Position numbers and translations under genes: made by a program. This document shows, piece after piece, positions 1-13,950 of a stretch of DNA of 64,000 bases (position 1 is its first letter; the number at the start of each line of letters is the position of its first letter). The DNA is taken from contig NC_037649.1 of assembly GCF_003254395.2 (NCBI RefSeq), positions 2,703,001 through 2,767,000 on the forward strand, written 5' to 3'. Under the pieces are notes generated by a model. That model saw nothing but the letters and a program-made list of their open reading frames with translations, ran no database searches and was not told the origin of the DNA. Origin of the DNA: Apis mellifera. Lineage: Eukaryota > Arthropoda > Insecta > Hymenoptera > Apidae.

Positions 1-107
1 ACTTCGTCCATTAAATATTAATCACAAGAGATAATTTCGTAATCGTGTTGTCAATTTCTCAGAGAGAGAATGCTCATTCTTCTCTCTTTTTTCCTCCCTT
101 TTCTCTC

Positions 108-111
<4 letters not shown>

Positions 112-142
<31 letters not shown>
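112..142 (+). repeat. (TC)n microsatellite
   Basis: About 15 perfect TC units inside a longer pyrimidine-rich stretch (about 79-155). Confidence 0.95.
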
Positions 143-150
<8 letters not shown>

Positions 151-1542
151 ATTTCTATTTATCTGTCTATTTTTCAGTTTTTGAATAAAATCAAAAATGT
201 ATATTTATGTTATATTGATAAATAATTACTTGAAAAATTATTAATATATTATATATAGTTAATATATACATTATTAAAATTATATATATATATATAGATG
301 TGATATAAATCTATATTTGATGTAAATCTATAATAATTTTAAAGAATGTTATTCTAAATAATTAAATGTTTGTTTAATTGAATGTTAGTTTAATAGTAAA
401 ATCAATTATTTTAATAGTTAAATAAATGGTTTTTCTCTAGATTATAGTAAAACTTTGAATAAATGTTCAAACATTGTTGAAATGTCCAATTTATCTCATT
501 GAGTTTCTATTAAATGAATTAAGTATTCGCATCATAATCGCGCAAAAAAAGGCATCTATGTATTCAAATATGTAAATATAAATCCAGCTATATCAATTGC
601 TATATGAATAAAGAAACGATAGCAGAGAGCAGAGTTTAGTGGACTTATTTGAATATATACTTACTGATATACTTATTGACTATATACTTATATATAATGG
701 ACTATTATTTGAATAATTTATGCGAAGTATCTTATCCTCCAAACAATTCGGATAAATAGAATCCATTGTATTTCGATATTTAGCTCTTAAGTAAATAAAA
801 TAATTTCTTATTTTTTTTTTTTATTTGAATTTATTTAGATAATTTCTCAATTAATTCTCTCTTACTATATCAATATTATTAATTAAATCGAAAATAAAGA
901 TTTTTTTATGTAGTATTTTTCAATTTAAATTTAAATATATATTTTTTAATTATTACAATGATAGTTTATAATGATTAAAATGAAAATTAAATTTATTAAA
1001 TAAATATAATAGATTTTTGTAATAGATTTTGCTTATTCAAATAAAATCTCATTACAATTTTTTTTTATATCAAATTATTATTTTATTTAAGTGAATTTTA
1101 GTAAATAAAAAATTACTTTAAAATTGATTCATATTATATATGAAATAAAGTTACTTCTCTTATTACAAAAAATTAATTATTATAAAATAAAAATAATACG
1201 TATTCTTTGAAATAATTTATTGTTTCAACTTATTTGTTATTCATATTGTATCTCAATTTATTGAATCTAAATCTTACTTATATTACTTATATTAACCTTT
1301 CCTGATCAATTTGAATAACCGTTTATATCCGAAATTTTATTCTTGAATCAAAAGGATTTTTATTTTTCCTGATCATACTTTTAAATATTTTATTGCATAA
1401 ATAATTGTATAATCATGTAGAGATTTCATTTGAAATATATTATTTATCAAATAATAATTATTTATTTGAAATAAATATCGTTCAGATCTGGTTTATACAA
1501 AAATGCAAAAAATATACTTCTTTATGAAAGATTAACAAAAAT

Positions 1543-1625
1543 TAATATAATATAATATAATATAATATAATATAATATAATATAATATAATATAATATAA
1601 TATAATATAATATAATATAATATAA
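1543..1625 (+). repeat. (TAATA)n pentanucleotide microsatellite
   Basis: About 16 uninterrupted copies of the five-base unit, 83 bases, followed by irregular TATA runs to about 1670. Confidence 0.95.
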
Positions 1626-2280
1626 ATATACTATATATATATATATTACATATATATATATATATAAAATATACAAAACGTATTCAAATCCTTAATATAA
1701 TATAATAATATAATAAATATTAAAGAATAAAAATATCTGCATATAAATTAAATTGAAATTTTGAAATTGTAAGATATAATTATATTATTGAATTATAATA
1801 TTGAACATTTGTATTTTAAAATAGATTAAATAATTACAAATAATTAAAAAGCTATATCATTATCGTCATCATCAACAAATATCAAAATGTATAATTAATA
1901 CATAAAATATTATTAGTTATTGGAGAAAAATCGTAGAAAAATTAATTTACAGATGTTAGTCAAGCTGGATCAAAACTAAATATTAAAATAATTTCATGCA
2001 TTTAAACTTAAAAAATAATAATATATGCATTCGAATATTTTTATAATCTTTTAATAGCACATCCCTATATTGAATATTTTATATATTTCATATATAAATA
2101 TATTTTATATATTTCTAGGTACCAATTTATTTAAGATTTTACATACGATGATCTCGACAATTATATCTTACAAATTATTAAATTATCTTTATAGCACATA
2201 TATTAGTAAGAATATTTGAGTATTTGAACAATTTATCAAGAATAATATTTTCATGTATATTATGTATAAGTCTCATCTGA

Positions 2281-3175
2281 ATCGTGATGCAATTCAATGA
2301 AATTCCGCGGAATTTTCCTTCTTGATAATCAATTTTTATGAGAAGAATCGTATGGATAGCCTATTATTATACGCTTACACCATTCAATCAAAGATTGAAC
2401 GAAAAGAAGAACGTTCTTACAAGTCCTTCCGAACCAATACATTTACCAGTCTTCTCGATTTCGCTTTTTATCGTGAGTAAGGGAAAGGGGATAAAAACGA
2501 TTAGAGATGAAACGTGTCGAATATCGCGACCCATGATCGTCGCCCGATAAACCAAACAAGATTGACCAATTTTTATAGCGGCGTATAATAGCATTATAAA
2601 CATAAATATCGATCAAAAACTCGATCAATTCTCTCGTCCATCCGGTCTTGCTTGCTTGTCTCCTTCTCTGATCGGTAAATTGCCGAACGATCATCGTGTA
2701 ACAAATTTACAAAATTAACGAAGGTATGCCATCCACTCCCAGCGGCGATAATGGCAAGAAATTGATAAATTATACGAGTAGCAGATGTGTAGCATAGTTA
2801 AGAAATGACAAAAATGACGATATCGATGATCAACCATTAACGATTGTTTTATAGGTTATGATAGAGGAGGAAGAAGAAAAAGAGAAGAAAGAAAGGAGAA
2901 ATAATAAAAAGGATAAAAATATAAAAAGATATAAATATAAAAGAAATAAAAGCACAAGGACCAAAGGAAAACCAGCCAGTGACGATCCTTTCCCACGTCG
3001 GTCATCGACGACCTCAAACTGGTCATCGGATCCCGATTCGGTATGGGAGGAAGGAAGTGGTCGAGAAGATCATTTTACAGCGAGAACCGTCCCATTTTGC
3101 AAAACTTTCTTCCACGGTTTATACCATTCACGATATACAATGACCTTGTCTGTTCGATTGTGAATCATAAGTATG
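2281..3175. promoter_or_regulatory. normal-complexity island, candidate cis-regulatory element
   Basis: Base composition rises sharply above the flanks. Visible motifs include CCGCGG near 2307, repeated GGTCATCG at 3000-3007 and 3021-3028, and GATCAACCA near 2829-2837, also seen in the next island (about 4899). Short open frames exist on both strands, including a Lys/Glu-rich one at 2858-3163, but none resembles a known protein or keeps a splice-bounded structure. A regulatory role in hh intron 1 is inferred, not shown. Confidence 0.35.
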
Positions 3176-4860
3176 GAGGAACATATGGAACGCTAAGAAT
3201 AATTTGACAAATCATTTGCCTCATTTTCAGAAAATAATAATTCTGATTATTGTATAGTAATAGAATCAAGATTCAAACTTTGTCCGATTCAATTCTGTTT
3301 GAATATTTTTAATATTCAACTTACACTTAAGTACACATATGCAAAATAGTTTTAAATAAATACTTTTGTAAATACTTTAAAAATTAGTAATAATATTTTC
3401 AATGATATTTAAACAAATAAATTCGAAATTTTTTTGTTTAAAAATAAATTTTTAATATAGATATTTTTATTTTTTATAAATATTTTATCAGAAATTCTTT
3501 CATCATTTTGAATATTCTTTCTGTTATCTTTGAAATTAATCGTATTGTTTTTTATATTTTGAATTAAATTCAAAATTTTTTGCATTAATAACTACTTCCT
3601 AATAACTAATTCTCAGAAAGAGAATTATTTTTTCAAAAATAAAATATTTCATTGAGAAAAAAAAAGAATAAAATAATAAAATATTTTATTTAAAATCTGT
3701 TACATACAATTTTAATTTCCAAAATTGTATGTAATGTAAAAACCTTTATAAAAAGTTCGATTCTTTTTAAGATTAAAGTAATTATAAGATATCTTTTCAA
3801 AACATTCAAGATTCAATATCAAGAGAATGATTATATTTTATTAAATATAATTGAAGGATTATTATTTCTAATTAGTATTCGAAATAGAATATGAATATTG
3901 AAACTGGCTTAAATCGTAAAATACATACTAATTTAATTCCATTAAATCAGAAGAATGATATACTAAATGGATATTTCACGATGTAATAAAGATGAATATT
4001 ATTTCTTTTGTTCGATAAAATTAAATTCAGAATTATTATGATTTTTTTCAACAATGATAAGAATGTAAGATATTCATTTGTATATAATTTGTATTGTATA
4101 CAAGATTAAGGAGAATAATTTTTAAAATACATGTATTTTTATTTCTTTGAGAAAAAATATGATTTGCAAAAAATCGAATAAATAATTTGAAATAAAGTTA
4201 AGCATATGCATGTGTAAAAATTTTTAAGAAATCTATTTAATATAATCTAAAATAATCGATATATATAACTATATATTATTAACTATGTATTAACTATATA
4301 TTTAATATCTTATAAAGTTAGATATAATTTATAATTTACGTTGTTAAAGAAATCTTAGTAACATAGAAATTAAATATGATAAATTTTTGAAATAGCGTTT
4401 CAATTTTGAAAGAAATAAGAAATAAAAAATTATGCTGAACTTTTATCTAATCAATCAGTTAATAATAATAATAAAATAAGTTTAATAATAATAATAATAA
4501 GATCGATGATTTTTAGATGTCAATATTCGAGATGCAGAAATAAAACAATGGAATATAGAATTGTAAATATTTCAAAATTTTTCACAATCAAAAAAAAAAA
4601 AAATAAAATAAAATCAAGAATTTCTTGATATTGAAAAAATCATTTGTTTATAATATTCTTTTTAATAAATAAAAAATAGCAACAATACCAAGATTATACA
4701 TACATACAGATGATTGTAATATCGTTTAATTATTTGTAACGATATATTTTTACATTTTGTAAAACTACACATACTGATTTCCTCGAAATCAAAGTGATAC
4801 TCGAAATAAAAATTCATTCCAGAAATGATTGGATTTGTAATCGCACAGGAAACCACCTTG
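3176..4860. other. AT-rich non-coding DNA
   Basis: Holds a perfect 14-bp hairpin at 3700-3734 and short ATA runs near 4460-4500. Otherwise nothing recognisable. Confidence 0.7.
3700..3734. repeat. perfect 14-bp inverted repeat
   Basis: TTACATACAATTTT (3700-3713) and its exact complement AAAATTGTATGTAA (3721-3734) enclose a seven-base loop. Confidence 0.85.
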
Positions 4861-5220
4861 TGCTTCAACTATATCGTGCATAAACACGCTACTCTATTGA
4901 TCAACCACCGCCAGACATTCGCTCTCTAATTCCTCTCATCCGACTTAGAACCCATAAAATCCGCAGGTCCGTGCATCATGCAGTCGCTCCTAGACAGAGA
5001 GAAATCGCTTCCTCGATGCGACAGCGAACGACTGATGACGGTGTTTCGTGACCCGTTGAAAAATCGTAGAAACGTTACTCTTTCTACACAACAAAACATG
5101 TATACGGTAGAACGCGTTTATCCAAACATGACGAAAGACGGAACATTTATTAATTCCAATAATTTAGTAATAGTGGAGAATCTTTTCGAAAATAAATATT
5201 GTTTGTTATTGATGCAATAA
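4861..5220. promoter_or_regulatory. normal-complexity island with an 80-codon open frame
   Basis: A CpG-containing segment between AT-rich flanks. On the plus strand an ATG at 4978 opens 80 codons (MQSLLDREKSLPRCDSERLM at the start) and stops at 5220, where the AT-rich DNA resumes. The peptide has no signal peptide, membrane segment or recognisable domain. The open frame is most likely chance in a GC-richer stretch, though an unannotated small exon cannot be excluded. Confidence 0.3.
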
Positions 5221-6370
5221 TTTAAATTTTCTTAATTAATTAAGATAAGATAAAAATTTAATCTCATTATATAATTTCTTTAAAATTAAGGAAACTAAAT
5301 TATTGTTTTTACTTAATGATATATTAAATATGTATTAATTTAGTAATTTTTATATAGCATAATATATAATGCAATCTAGTTTTGATATAATGCGATTCTC
5401 AATTTGTTTTTTTTAATGTAGTAAATATACAATATGATTTCGATATAATTATAATATATTTTAATAATATACTTAATAATATAATTTATAATATATTTTT
5501 AATAATATATAAATATAGTTATTGTTTACTAATTATTTATTATAATTAATTCAAGTCAAATAAAACGAAACAAAGAATGAAATGACAATGACAAGTCTTC
5601 TCTTTCCATCTTCATTTCATTTTATCTAATATAAATTAAATTTGTTTGTAACTTAATAAATTAACTTCAAAACATTTTTGCATGCTAATTTTTATATTTA
5701 TTTTAATCTTTAGAATCAAAAAGATATTTTTAAATATATTCTATTCATATGATTATATATTAATATGATATATTATACTTACTTTATAATTATTTTATAA
5801 TTATATTTTATAATTATATAATATTTAATATAATATTATATATTATTTATAATATTATATAATATTTAATATTTTATATAATATTTTATAATCACCAAAA
5901 TTCATTTTTAATTTAATGTTAATTTATCTTTTAGACATTATGTGACATTGTATTTTATTTGCGGCGACTAAAAAGAAATTATTATTAAAATTATTGTTAA
6001 TGATACAATTGTAAAATTTTTTGTTTCATAATTTTTTTTATTTTATTATTATTTTTTATTATCTATTTATTTGGATAATTAATTTATTAAAAAGCACAAA
6101 ATTATCATGATCAAATACTTTAATTTATTTATTTATTATATTATTATAATTATCAATAAAATTTTTATTGACGCCAATTACTTATTATAGTCAATTCTAC
6201 AATATTCTGATTTAATGAAAAATATTACTGTAATTTTTCCAATATAAAAAAACAACAAAAATTTCACGAAAATTCAATTCACATCTCGTATTGAATAAGT
6301 TTCACTACATTTACCGTTTCGTCCAACAACTTCAAATTCATTCGAATTTTCATATCGTATCAATATATAA
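5221..6370. other. AT-rich non-coding DNA
   Basis: Long runs of TATA and ATAATATT (5750-5890). Nothing supportable as a gene. Confidence 0.7.
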
Positions 6371-7150
6371 GTTCTTTCCATGAGCATCATTTTTCAATAA
6401 CAAAAAACTTCTCTCAAGAAGCGTGTTGAAGTCGTATTATCCTTTCGTGGACAAGACTTCTTCGAGAGGCAAAGTATAAGGTGACCGCACGCAAGAGGGA
6501 TTTTTACGATTGAAGGGGCATAATAATCGCGATGAAGTCGTCGTTGGATCACGTATCCAAAGGTTTCGACGTTAACCGAGCATCGGTGAGGGTTTGGACG
6601 CGTGGAAACGGCTCCGCCATAGAAATGAGGAGCGCCATGACGTTCTTTTGACCCGTTTGACCCTATGCACACTTCTCACGATGCATTATGGCGGCCGCCT
6701 CGAGGCCCTCGGCCCTTCCTTCATACTTGCCCCGTTGAAACTCGGTGGACCAACCAGATTACGTCTCTCTCTTTCTCTTTCCTCGTTTCACTCGTTCTCT
6801 ACTCTCGCTCTGTCTTTTTTATATCGGCTTCTTCCTTCGAGTAACTTCTTTGTCCGTCTTATGTTTTCACCCGTATTATCCCACATATAATCGAACATGC
6901 CGTCAGAGAAGAAAAAGAGAAAAGAGGAGGATGCGTGAAAGAGAGAACAAGACAAAGAAAGAGGCAAGAATACCGACAGCTTTCGCTTCGTGCTCCTTTG
7001 GTGTCTATACGCATCCTGGTCTGCGGTTTCTACTTTAAGCACCGTGCACATCAAGATAACCGTGACTTCTCATACGGAAACCTCTCGATCCAGCCGATGA
7101 GGAACGAATGAATATCATATCTTACTTCTAAACCGTGATGTATACGGTGT
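6371..7150. promoter_or_regulatory. CpG-rich island with Pho-like and GAGA motifs, candidate Polycomb response element
   Basis: One of the most GC-rich stretches outside the hh promoter, including a NotI-type GCGGCCGC (6691-6698). GCCAT, the core of the Pleiohomeotic site, occurs at 6616-6620, 6634-6638 and, inverted, 6688-6692. The first fits the longer pattern CNGCCAT. A CT-rich tract (6764-6820) and a GA-rich tract (6906-6967) supply GAGA-factor-like motifs. Open frames here on both strands are short and biased. Drosophila hh is a known Polycomb target, so the interpretation is reasonable but remains inference. Confidence 0.35.
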
Positions 7151-10100
7151 AATAAGGTTATGGTATCTTGGTTTGAAAATAATTCGATAAAAATTAATAT
7201 AATATGACAATTACAATCTATTAATCATTAAATATTACTAAAAAATAATGTGGAATACATGTGGAATTCAATTAATAAACTCAATTAAAAAAATTCTTAA
7301 TAGAAAACTAAATAACATTTCATTGTAATAAATAAAATTTAGTTGAATGGAATTTATCTTTTATTATAAATAAAGTTTGAATATATGTATATATTGAATA
7401 TACGAGTGAAAGTTAATGAACATATGTGGGAAGCAGCATATATTAATAAGAAAGTTATCTTTACATGTGAAGAATTTATTATGATTGATTGGTTCCTTTT
7501 GTGTTTATAGTTTATATTATTTAAAAATGAAGAGAAAAACATTTAATAGCTATTTCTTTTTTTGTAAGGAGATACATGAAATATATAATTTTTATAAATA
7601 TTTTTATAAAAATTTTTATAAAAATATATTGTCTGATGAAATTGTGCAAATAGTTTGTAAAATTTATAAATGAAAATTTTGAATTAAAATAGCTTGAAAT
7701 TTTTTTATTAATTTTTATTATTTTTTTTTATTAATTTTAATGATTATAAAATAAAAATAAATATTAATTATTAATTATAGATTTCGAAAATTAAATTTTT
7801 CACTTAACATTTTCTATTTTTAAATATAATGTCCTTTAGTTTCTTAAAATTTCTCAATTAATAATTATTGTAATTATTTTGAAAAACTTTTATCATTTGA
7901 TAAAAATCATTAACTTTCAAAAAACTTTTTCAATTTTTTAAAAAGAAACAAAAGGAAATTTAACTTCAAATCCAATTAGTATTCACATAATAAAAATTAA
8001 TAACAAATTTTGAAATTTTAAAATTGCTTATAATTTTCCTTTAGCAAATAATAATATTTAAATGAAATATTGAAATATTTTCATTATATTTATAAGTTAA
8101 TAAAATACTAATAATAAAACTAGAGTACAATTTTCATACAAAACAAATGACGAAATAAGATTATTCATTTACGATAATTATATACATTCATAATAAAAAT
8201 AATTATTATATTAGAAATAATTATTTAGAATAAAGATTACAGTACTGATTTCGATATATTGTCAAACTCACAATTCTGAATAGCTCTTTTTTTGTCGCTA
8301 TTATATCAAAAATTCATTTTCGATCTAATGTATAAATTTAGAAAATAAAAAAGTTATATGATTTAAGAAATATAACTATTGAATTTAAAAATTACTTTCA
8401 TTTAATAAAAAAATTGTTAAAAAAATTAAAAAAGAAACATATATAAAAAATTATACGTATTATTATTATTATATAAAGAATTATATGTATAATCTTTATA
8501 ATATATAATATGTATAATTTTAAAAAAAATATTAAAATAAAATATTAAAATAAAATATTCTTATATTCATAAAATATTTTCAATAAAATATTTTAATATT
8601 TTCAATATTGTACGTCATATTTTTAAAATGTAAATCTAAAATAGATTTTTAATTGGATTTAAAATAGATTTAAGTAAGATAAGTTTAGGTTAAATATGAA
8701 TTGCATTGAATTAAGTTTGTAATAGATTTTATTAAATATATCATTAGATATAAATTATATTTTATAATTAAAATTAGATTTTTTTTAGTCTTTTTGCTCG
8801 TATTTAAATAGAATTGAACTTAATTTTGTTTATTTAATTTAGATCGAAATTTAACCAAAACTAACAATCGATGTTGATCTAGGTTCATAAAATTCCGGAA
8901 AAACTACTTTAATTAAGATTTTAGATAATGTTTCAGATAAAATTTTCAAAAGGTAAAATAAATAAAATTATAACATTTCAATTGTATTTTTAATGACATA
9001 TTTCAAGGATATCAAAATTAGAGAAATAGCTTTTATTCTAAATAAAATTATCGTATTCTATTTTATTCATCGCGTATATAAGATATAAATATCATTTATT
9101 TATATTGTTTCAAATTATAGTTTTTTATAAGTATAATTAGTTTTTTAAATGATCAATAAAAGCTTTGAAAATTTTCATTTGATTAGAATATATTATGATT
9201 ATTGTAGATATAAGATCAAATTTTTATGAACACGATTAAAAAATAACTTAATAAATAAAACAACTTAAATAAAAACTTTTTTTATTTTTTAAATATTATA
9301 ATGCGTACCATATTTTATGCCTTTTTAGGTATCATGCACATCTTGTAAATTTTTATAAAAATCCATAAATATTTACAGTTTAGTTATGACAAATGAATTT
9401 TTGAGAAAACCATTAGAACGAAAAAACAAAATATGATATTTGATCGAACATATAAATTTCATTATCTTGATGTTATTTTTACTAAAGGATATCCTCCAAT
9501 ATGGCTATCTTTATGTATACTTGTATTATTATTATTTCTTAATATAATATAAAATTCTTTTCGTCATGAAATTCTGGGAAAACTATTTAATTAAGATCTG
9601 ATTGAGAAAAAATGAAAATAATAAAATTATATTTATTTATTGTTGACGATTCACGCTTCAAAAATATCGTTTCTTTAAAAATTCTTAATTTTCATGTGTA
9701 TATTTATATTTTTTTAGAATTTTTATTTAAATCGAGCAATATTTTTCATTTCAATTTTGAAATATTTTTGTATTTTTTTGATAGATTGTAGTTTTCATTT
9801 ACAATGAAAATGGAGATGAATGTGAATTTTGAAAGAAAAAAATAAAACTTATTTTGCGCGGTAAAAAAATATATCGATATGATTAAAATTGATTATTGAT
9901 TATAATCATAAAATTTATGAACTAAAATGAAGGAAGAGATTTATGAACTAAAATATATATATGTTGAAAAACATGAAATTGTATTATTCCGAATAATTCG
10001 CAAAATTTATTTCGTGTTATTTTTTTATATTTTCTTTTAATTTATTGATTTTTTCTACTTTTAAGTAAATAAAATGTTTTATCGAGTATTTTTTACACGT

Positions 10101-10540
10101 TATAATAATATAATATGTGGTTATATAAATTATAGAACAAATAATCAATATTGAACACACATATATATTAAAAATTTTTAATATATTTAATATCTATAAA
10201 ATATTTAATTATTTTAATAAATTGAATCTAATAATAATATGTTTTTTCTTTTGCTTCTCATTTATTTTTATGAGCATAATATCATATGATCATGAATCAT
10301 TCTGAACATTTTACATAATATTTCCAACGTCTTCACATTTCAATCATTTAAACTCACAATCATTTCTAAATTTTACAATCTTTCAAAAATTCTCTCTGAA
10401 TCACTTTGATGCTAAATTTTAATAATCATAAATATTTATAAGATTTATATTGATATATTAGGATAAAACGAAAAAATTAGAATAGAATAAAACGAATTAT
10501 ATGAAAAATAAGAAGAAATAATTCCAATCCCTTCCGTATA
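7151..10540. other. AT-rich non-coding DNA
   Basis: Homopolymer-rich AT sequence with small TTAAAATT palindromes. No gene, RNA or transposon recognised. Confidence 0.7.
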
Positions 10541-11160
10541 ATCATTAATCTAAAGCATTTGTCAAATCACCGCGAGCACAATCAAACATGAGCAAACATC
10601 TTTCACCAATCCTTCGCGTATTCTCGTTGAGGGATCGAGTTTGACGGACACGGATGCGAAATGATTTCGCTCGAAAGATAAAGACGAAACATTGAACGAA
10701 AAGATCGGAAAAAACGGCGAGAGCAACAGGGAGGGAGAACACGGACGAAGAAGGTAGCGATTTGTCGCTGTAAACGCATGAACGATCGCATCGGGGTTAA
10801 CAGAGGTAACCCTGACGTCCGGCCGCGGGAAACAAATGCGCGTGGATTTACGGGGTTATGGCCACGAAGATAACAGAGAGAAAAGAGAAGAACGGTAGGC
10901 AGAAGCGCGTTTTAAGAACGCTAATCCCACGTGGGCATTAGTAAAGCACGGCACGAACACGAGGTAATAAGTCAGCCGTCGAACGTTCAACAGCCACCGT
11001 GGAGCATTTTCAGGATCTTCGAGGATATTTATCGGGTATCGACTTTTCACCCGCGGACTGGTTGTTCGGTTGATCGATCACCGTCGAAGAGAAACCGCGA
11101 CTCAACAGACTGGAGATTTGCAGACGATCAGAGCTAGTAATGAGCGTTCGAATCTCATCT
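10541..11160. promoter_or_regulatory. CpG-rich island, candidate cis-regulatory element
   Basis: About 600 bases of normal complexity between AT deserts, with GGCCGCGGG near 10821 and CACGTGGG near 10928. Overlapping open frames of 60-70 codons exist on both strands in several frames, as expected of GC-richer non-coding DNA; none resembles Hedgehog exon 2 or another known protein. Confidence 0.35.
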
Positions 11161-13950
11161 TCGAGACGATTTGAAATTTTTAAGAGAACATAAAGAACAC
11201 TTCGAATACAATCGAAACTTTATAAGAATGCAATTTTATTTATTTTCTTCCTTCATTGGAAAATCATATGGGAATATCCATTATGGGAAAATTTATATTA
11301 GTCATTTAAATAAAATTTATTTGAAGTTGAACCATTTGCCACGTGTCTAGATTCATTATTTTATCTTTGTAACTCGAATTTTGGATATTCAAATATCCTT
11401 TATAAATTGAAGTTTATTTACACAAATTTAATTTTCTAAATTATTGCTTGATTAAAATTTTATAATTGTGTATTTATAAGATGTCAGAAATCATCATTTG
11501 ATATTGTTTCTCGTTAAAATTTTTTTGTATAACATAAAATGATGTACAACCATTCTTCAACCATTCTTTTATTTCTTCGCTTTTTGGATGTATTTATTTA
11601 TTCATAGAAGCTAATTGTTTTTTGTTAATTCTATGATATATGTATATATATGATAAATAATTCATAGTTTAAATTATTATTTAGAAAATTGGAAAATTAT
11701 TAAACTTCGAGGAAAATTTTTGTATGTTAAATTTTTATTTGTCAATTCTCTTTACAAAGATTTTATCTTTTTGTTTAATGTTTTAATTACGAGATATTAT
11801 ATAATTCTAAAATTAAATCTTTTGAAAGTAAATAAATTCTAGTAACTAATATTGAAATAATGACACAATTTTATTTTTTACAGATAAAAACGCTTCAATA
11901 TTTAAGTGTTTTTATTTATTAGTATTCTTTTTTTATATTCGACTCGATATATGAAAAATATTATCAAAATTTTTAAAACTGTCAAAACTTATTAAACTTA
12001 TTTAAGTGATTAAGACTTTTACAAGATTTATTAAGATTTTCAAAAGTTTCAAATCTTAAATTATATTCGAAATAATTCAAATTTCGAAGAGATTCGAATA
12101 TATTTTCAAAACAATTCGAAATATTTTAAATCCCATTATTACTCAGAGCAAATCACTCTAAGCGAAAAATTTTTTTGGATCATTTCTAATTCTGAAAATG
12201 ATGAAAATTTTTTATCAGCATTAATTGGTATAATAAAATGGAAATATAATAGAAAATCAATTATATGATCAAAAGATAAGCAAATTGAATTAAGTTAGTT
12301 CATTGAAAAGCTATCTTTTTATCAATTTCTTCAAATCATTTTCAATAGCTTATTAAATACATCGTTTTAAATAAATTATTTCTATGTTGTCAAATATATT
12401 ATTTAAATTTATTAATTAAGTTACATAAAATCATTTATCCTTTGAAGGGATTTTTTATAAGTCTCAAAATAAAAAAAAAGAATCAAATCGTAATAATTTT
12501 GAAAAAAATAAAATAAAAAAATAAATAAATTATATTTAAATTCTAAAGAAAAAAAATTTTTTCAGATTTCTTCTGAATTTACATATGAATTTTATTGAAG
12601 ATTATATTTGAATTGCAATAAATATTTACGATTATATATACTTTATAAACTTTAGCAAACTACTATTACAAATTATATATATCTTAATTTTACGTGAAAT
12701 TATTATTATACGAAACAATATTATATTAAATTTATATATTATATTGTATATTAATACAATATATATATATATACATATATATTTTTTGTTGCAATAAAAA
12801 TATTACAACATAATATCTATAAGTTCAATATACATAAAAAATATTCTTATGTAATTATGAAAACTAATCAATTATTATGTATATAGAAAATATTATTTTA
12901 AAAATGATATTTAAAAAAAAATGATATTAATTATTTAAAATAATATTTTAAATAATATATTTTAGGTTAGTCAATAAAAAGATTAAATAAAAAAAGATTT
13001 TCTATTGATAACAATAATCAAATGTTATAAATGAAAACAATTTTGCAAATATAATAATTGCATAAAATTTAATTAAATTTTTATTTATTTTGTGTGAAAA
13101 ATATAATTTAAAAATTTTAATTATATTAATATATTATCTTATTATAAAGATATTCTATGCTATATTCTAAAGATTATAAATAGAATGTAATTAGATAAAA
13201 TAATACAAATTCATAAATAATCAGAAATATAAACGAAGTTTAGATATGTAAACAAAATTCCACTATACAGTAAAATATCGATTATTCAATTTTAAAATAA
13301 ATCTTAAGTATATAAGTATTAACGCTACATATCAAATGATATTTATATTTCAAAATATACTTTAAATATTGACAATGATTAATATATATTTTTTAATATA
13401 TACAAACTTATTCATTTATATCATGAATAATAAAAGAAAAAATAATAAAAAAAATAAGAAATATTTTATATATATAGAAATATTTACTTAAAAAAGATTT
13501 CTAATAATATTTTTAAATGCAATGTATAAATAGATCTTGTAAAAACAAAGCATCAATATTAAGCCCATTAATTCAAAAAATCTTTGGAATTAATAATACA
13601 AAGTTAAATGGCAATAGAAACTTCGATTACATAAAATATAAATATTATTATTTATTATCTATGTATTATTTTAAATAATAAACATTTATATTGAAAATTG
13701 TTTATTTTTATATAAAAAATTGTTCAATTTTTAATTGATTTATTATATATTATATATAATTGCATTTATAAATAATTCTGTTAATTAAAAAATCATTTAT
13801 TCAAAAGATTTTCTTTCCTATTTTATTATATTTATTTATATTTCTAAGCCAACAAGATAAAGATCATTCGATATTTCCAATAATAAACAACACTCACCTC
13901 ATTACATCTCGCAACATATGACCATATTTCAACATAACCTCAATTTAGAA
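11161..13950. other. AT-rich non-coding DNA
   Basis: Includes a short (AT)n run near 12760-12785. Nothing else recognised. Confidence 0.7.

Larger units (their letters stand above)
1..2280. other. AT-rich non-coding DNA, presumed hh intron
   Basis: Low-complexity AT-rich sequence with a pyrimidine tract near the left edge, a pentanucleotide microsatellite and scattered TATATA runs. No open frame of interest on either strand. Confidence 0.7.

Noticed and set aside
2858..3163. 101-codon plus-strand frame starting MIEEEEEKEKKERRNNKK
   Set aside because: The charged start comes from an A/G-rich tract. The remainder has no domain and there is no promoter or splice support.
4978..5220. 80-codon plus-strand frame as a small gene
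   Set aside because: Open only while the composition is GC-richer, with no recognisable protein feature. Kept as part of an island instead.
11141..11159. GTTCGAATC resembling a tRNA B box
   Set aside because: No A box, acceptor stem or anticodon arm at the right distance, and the T-stem does not pair around a seven-base loop.
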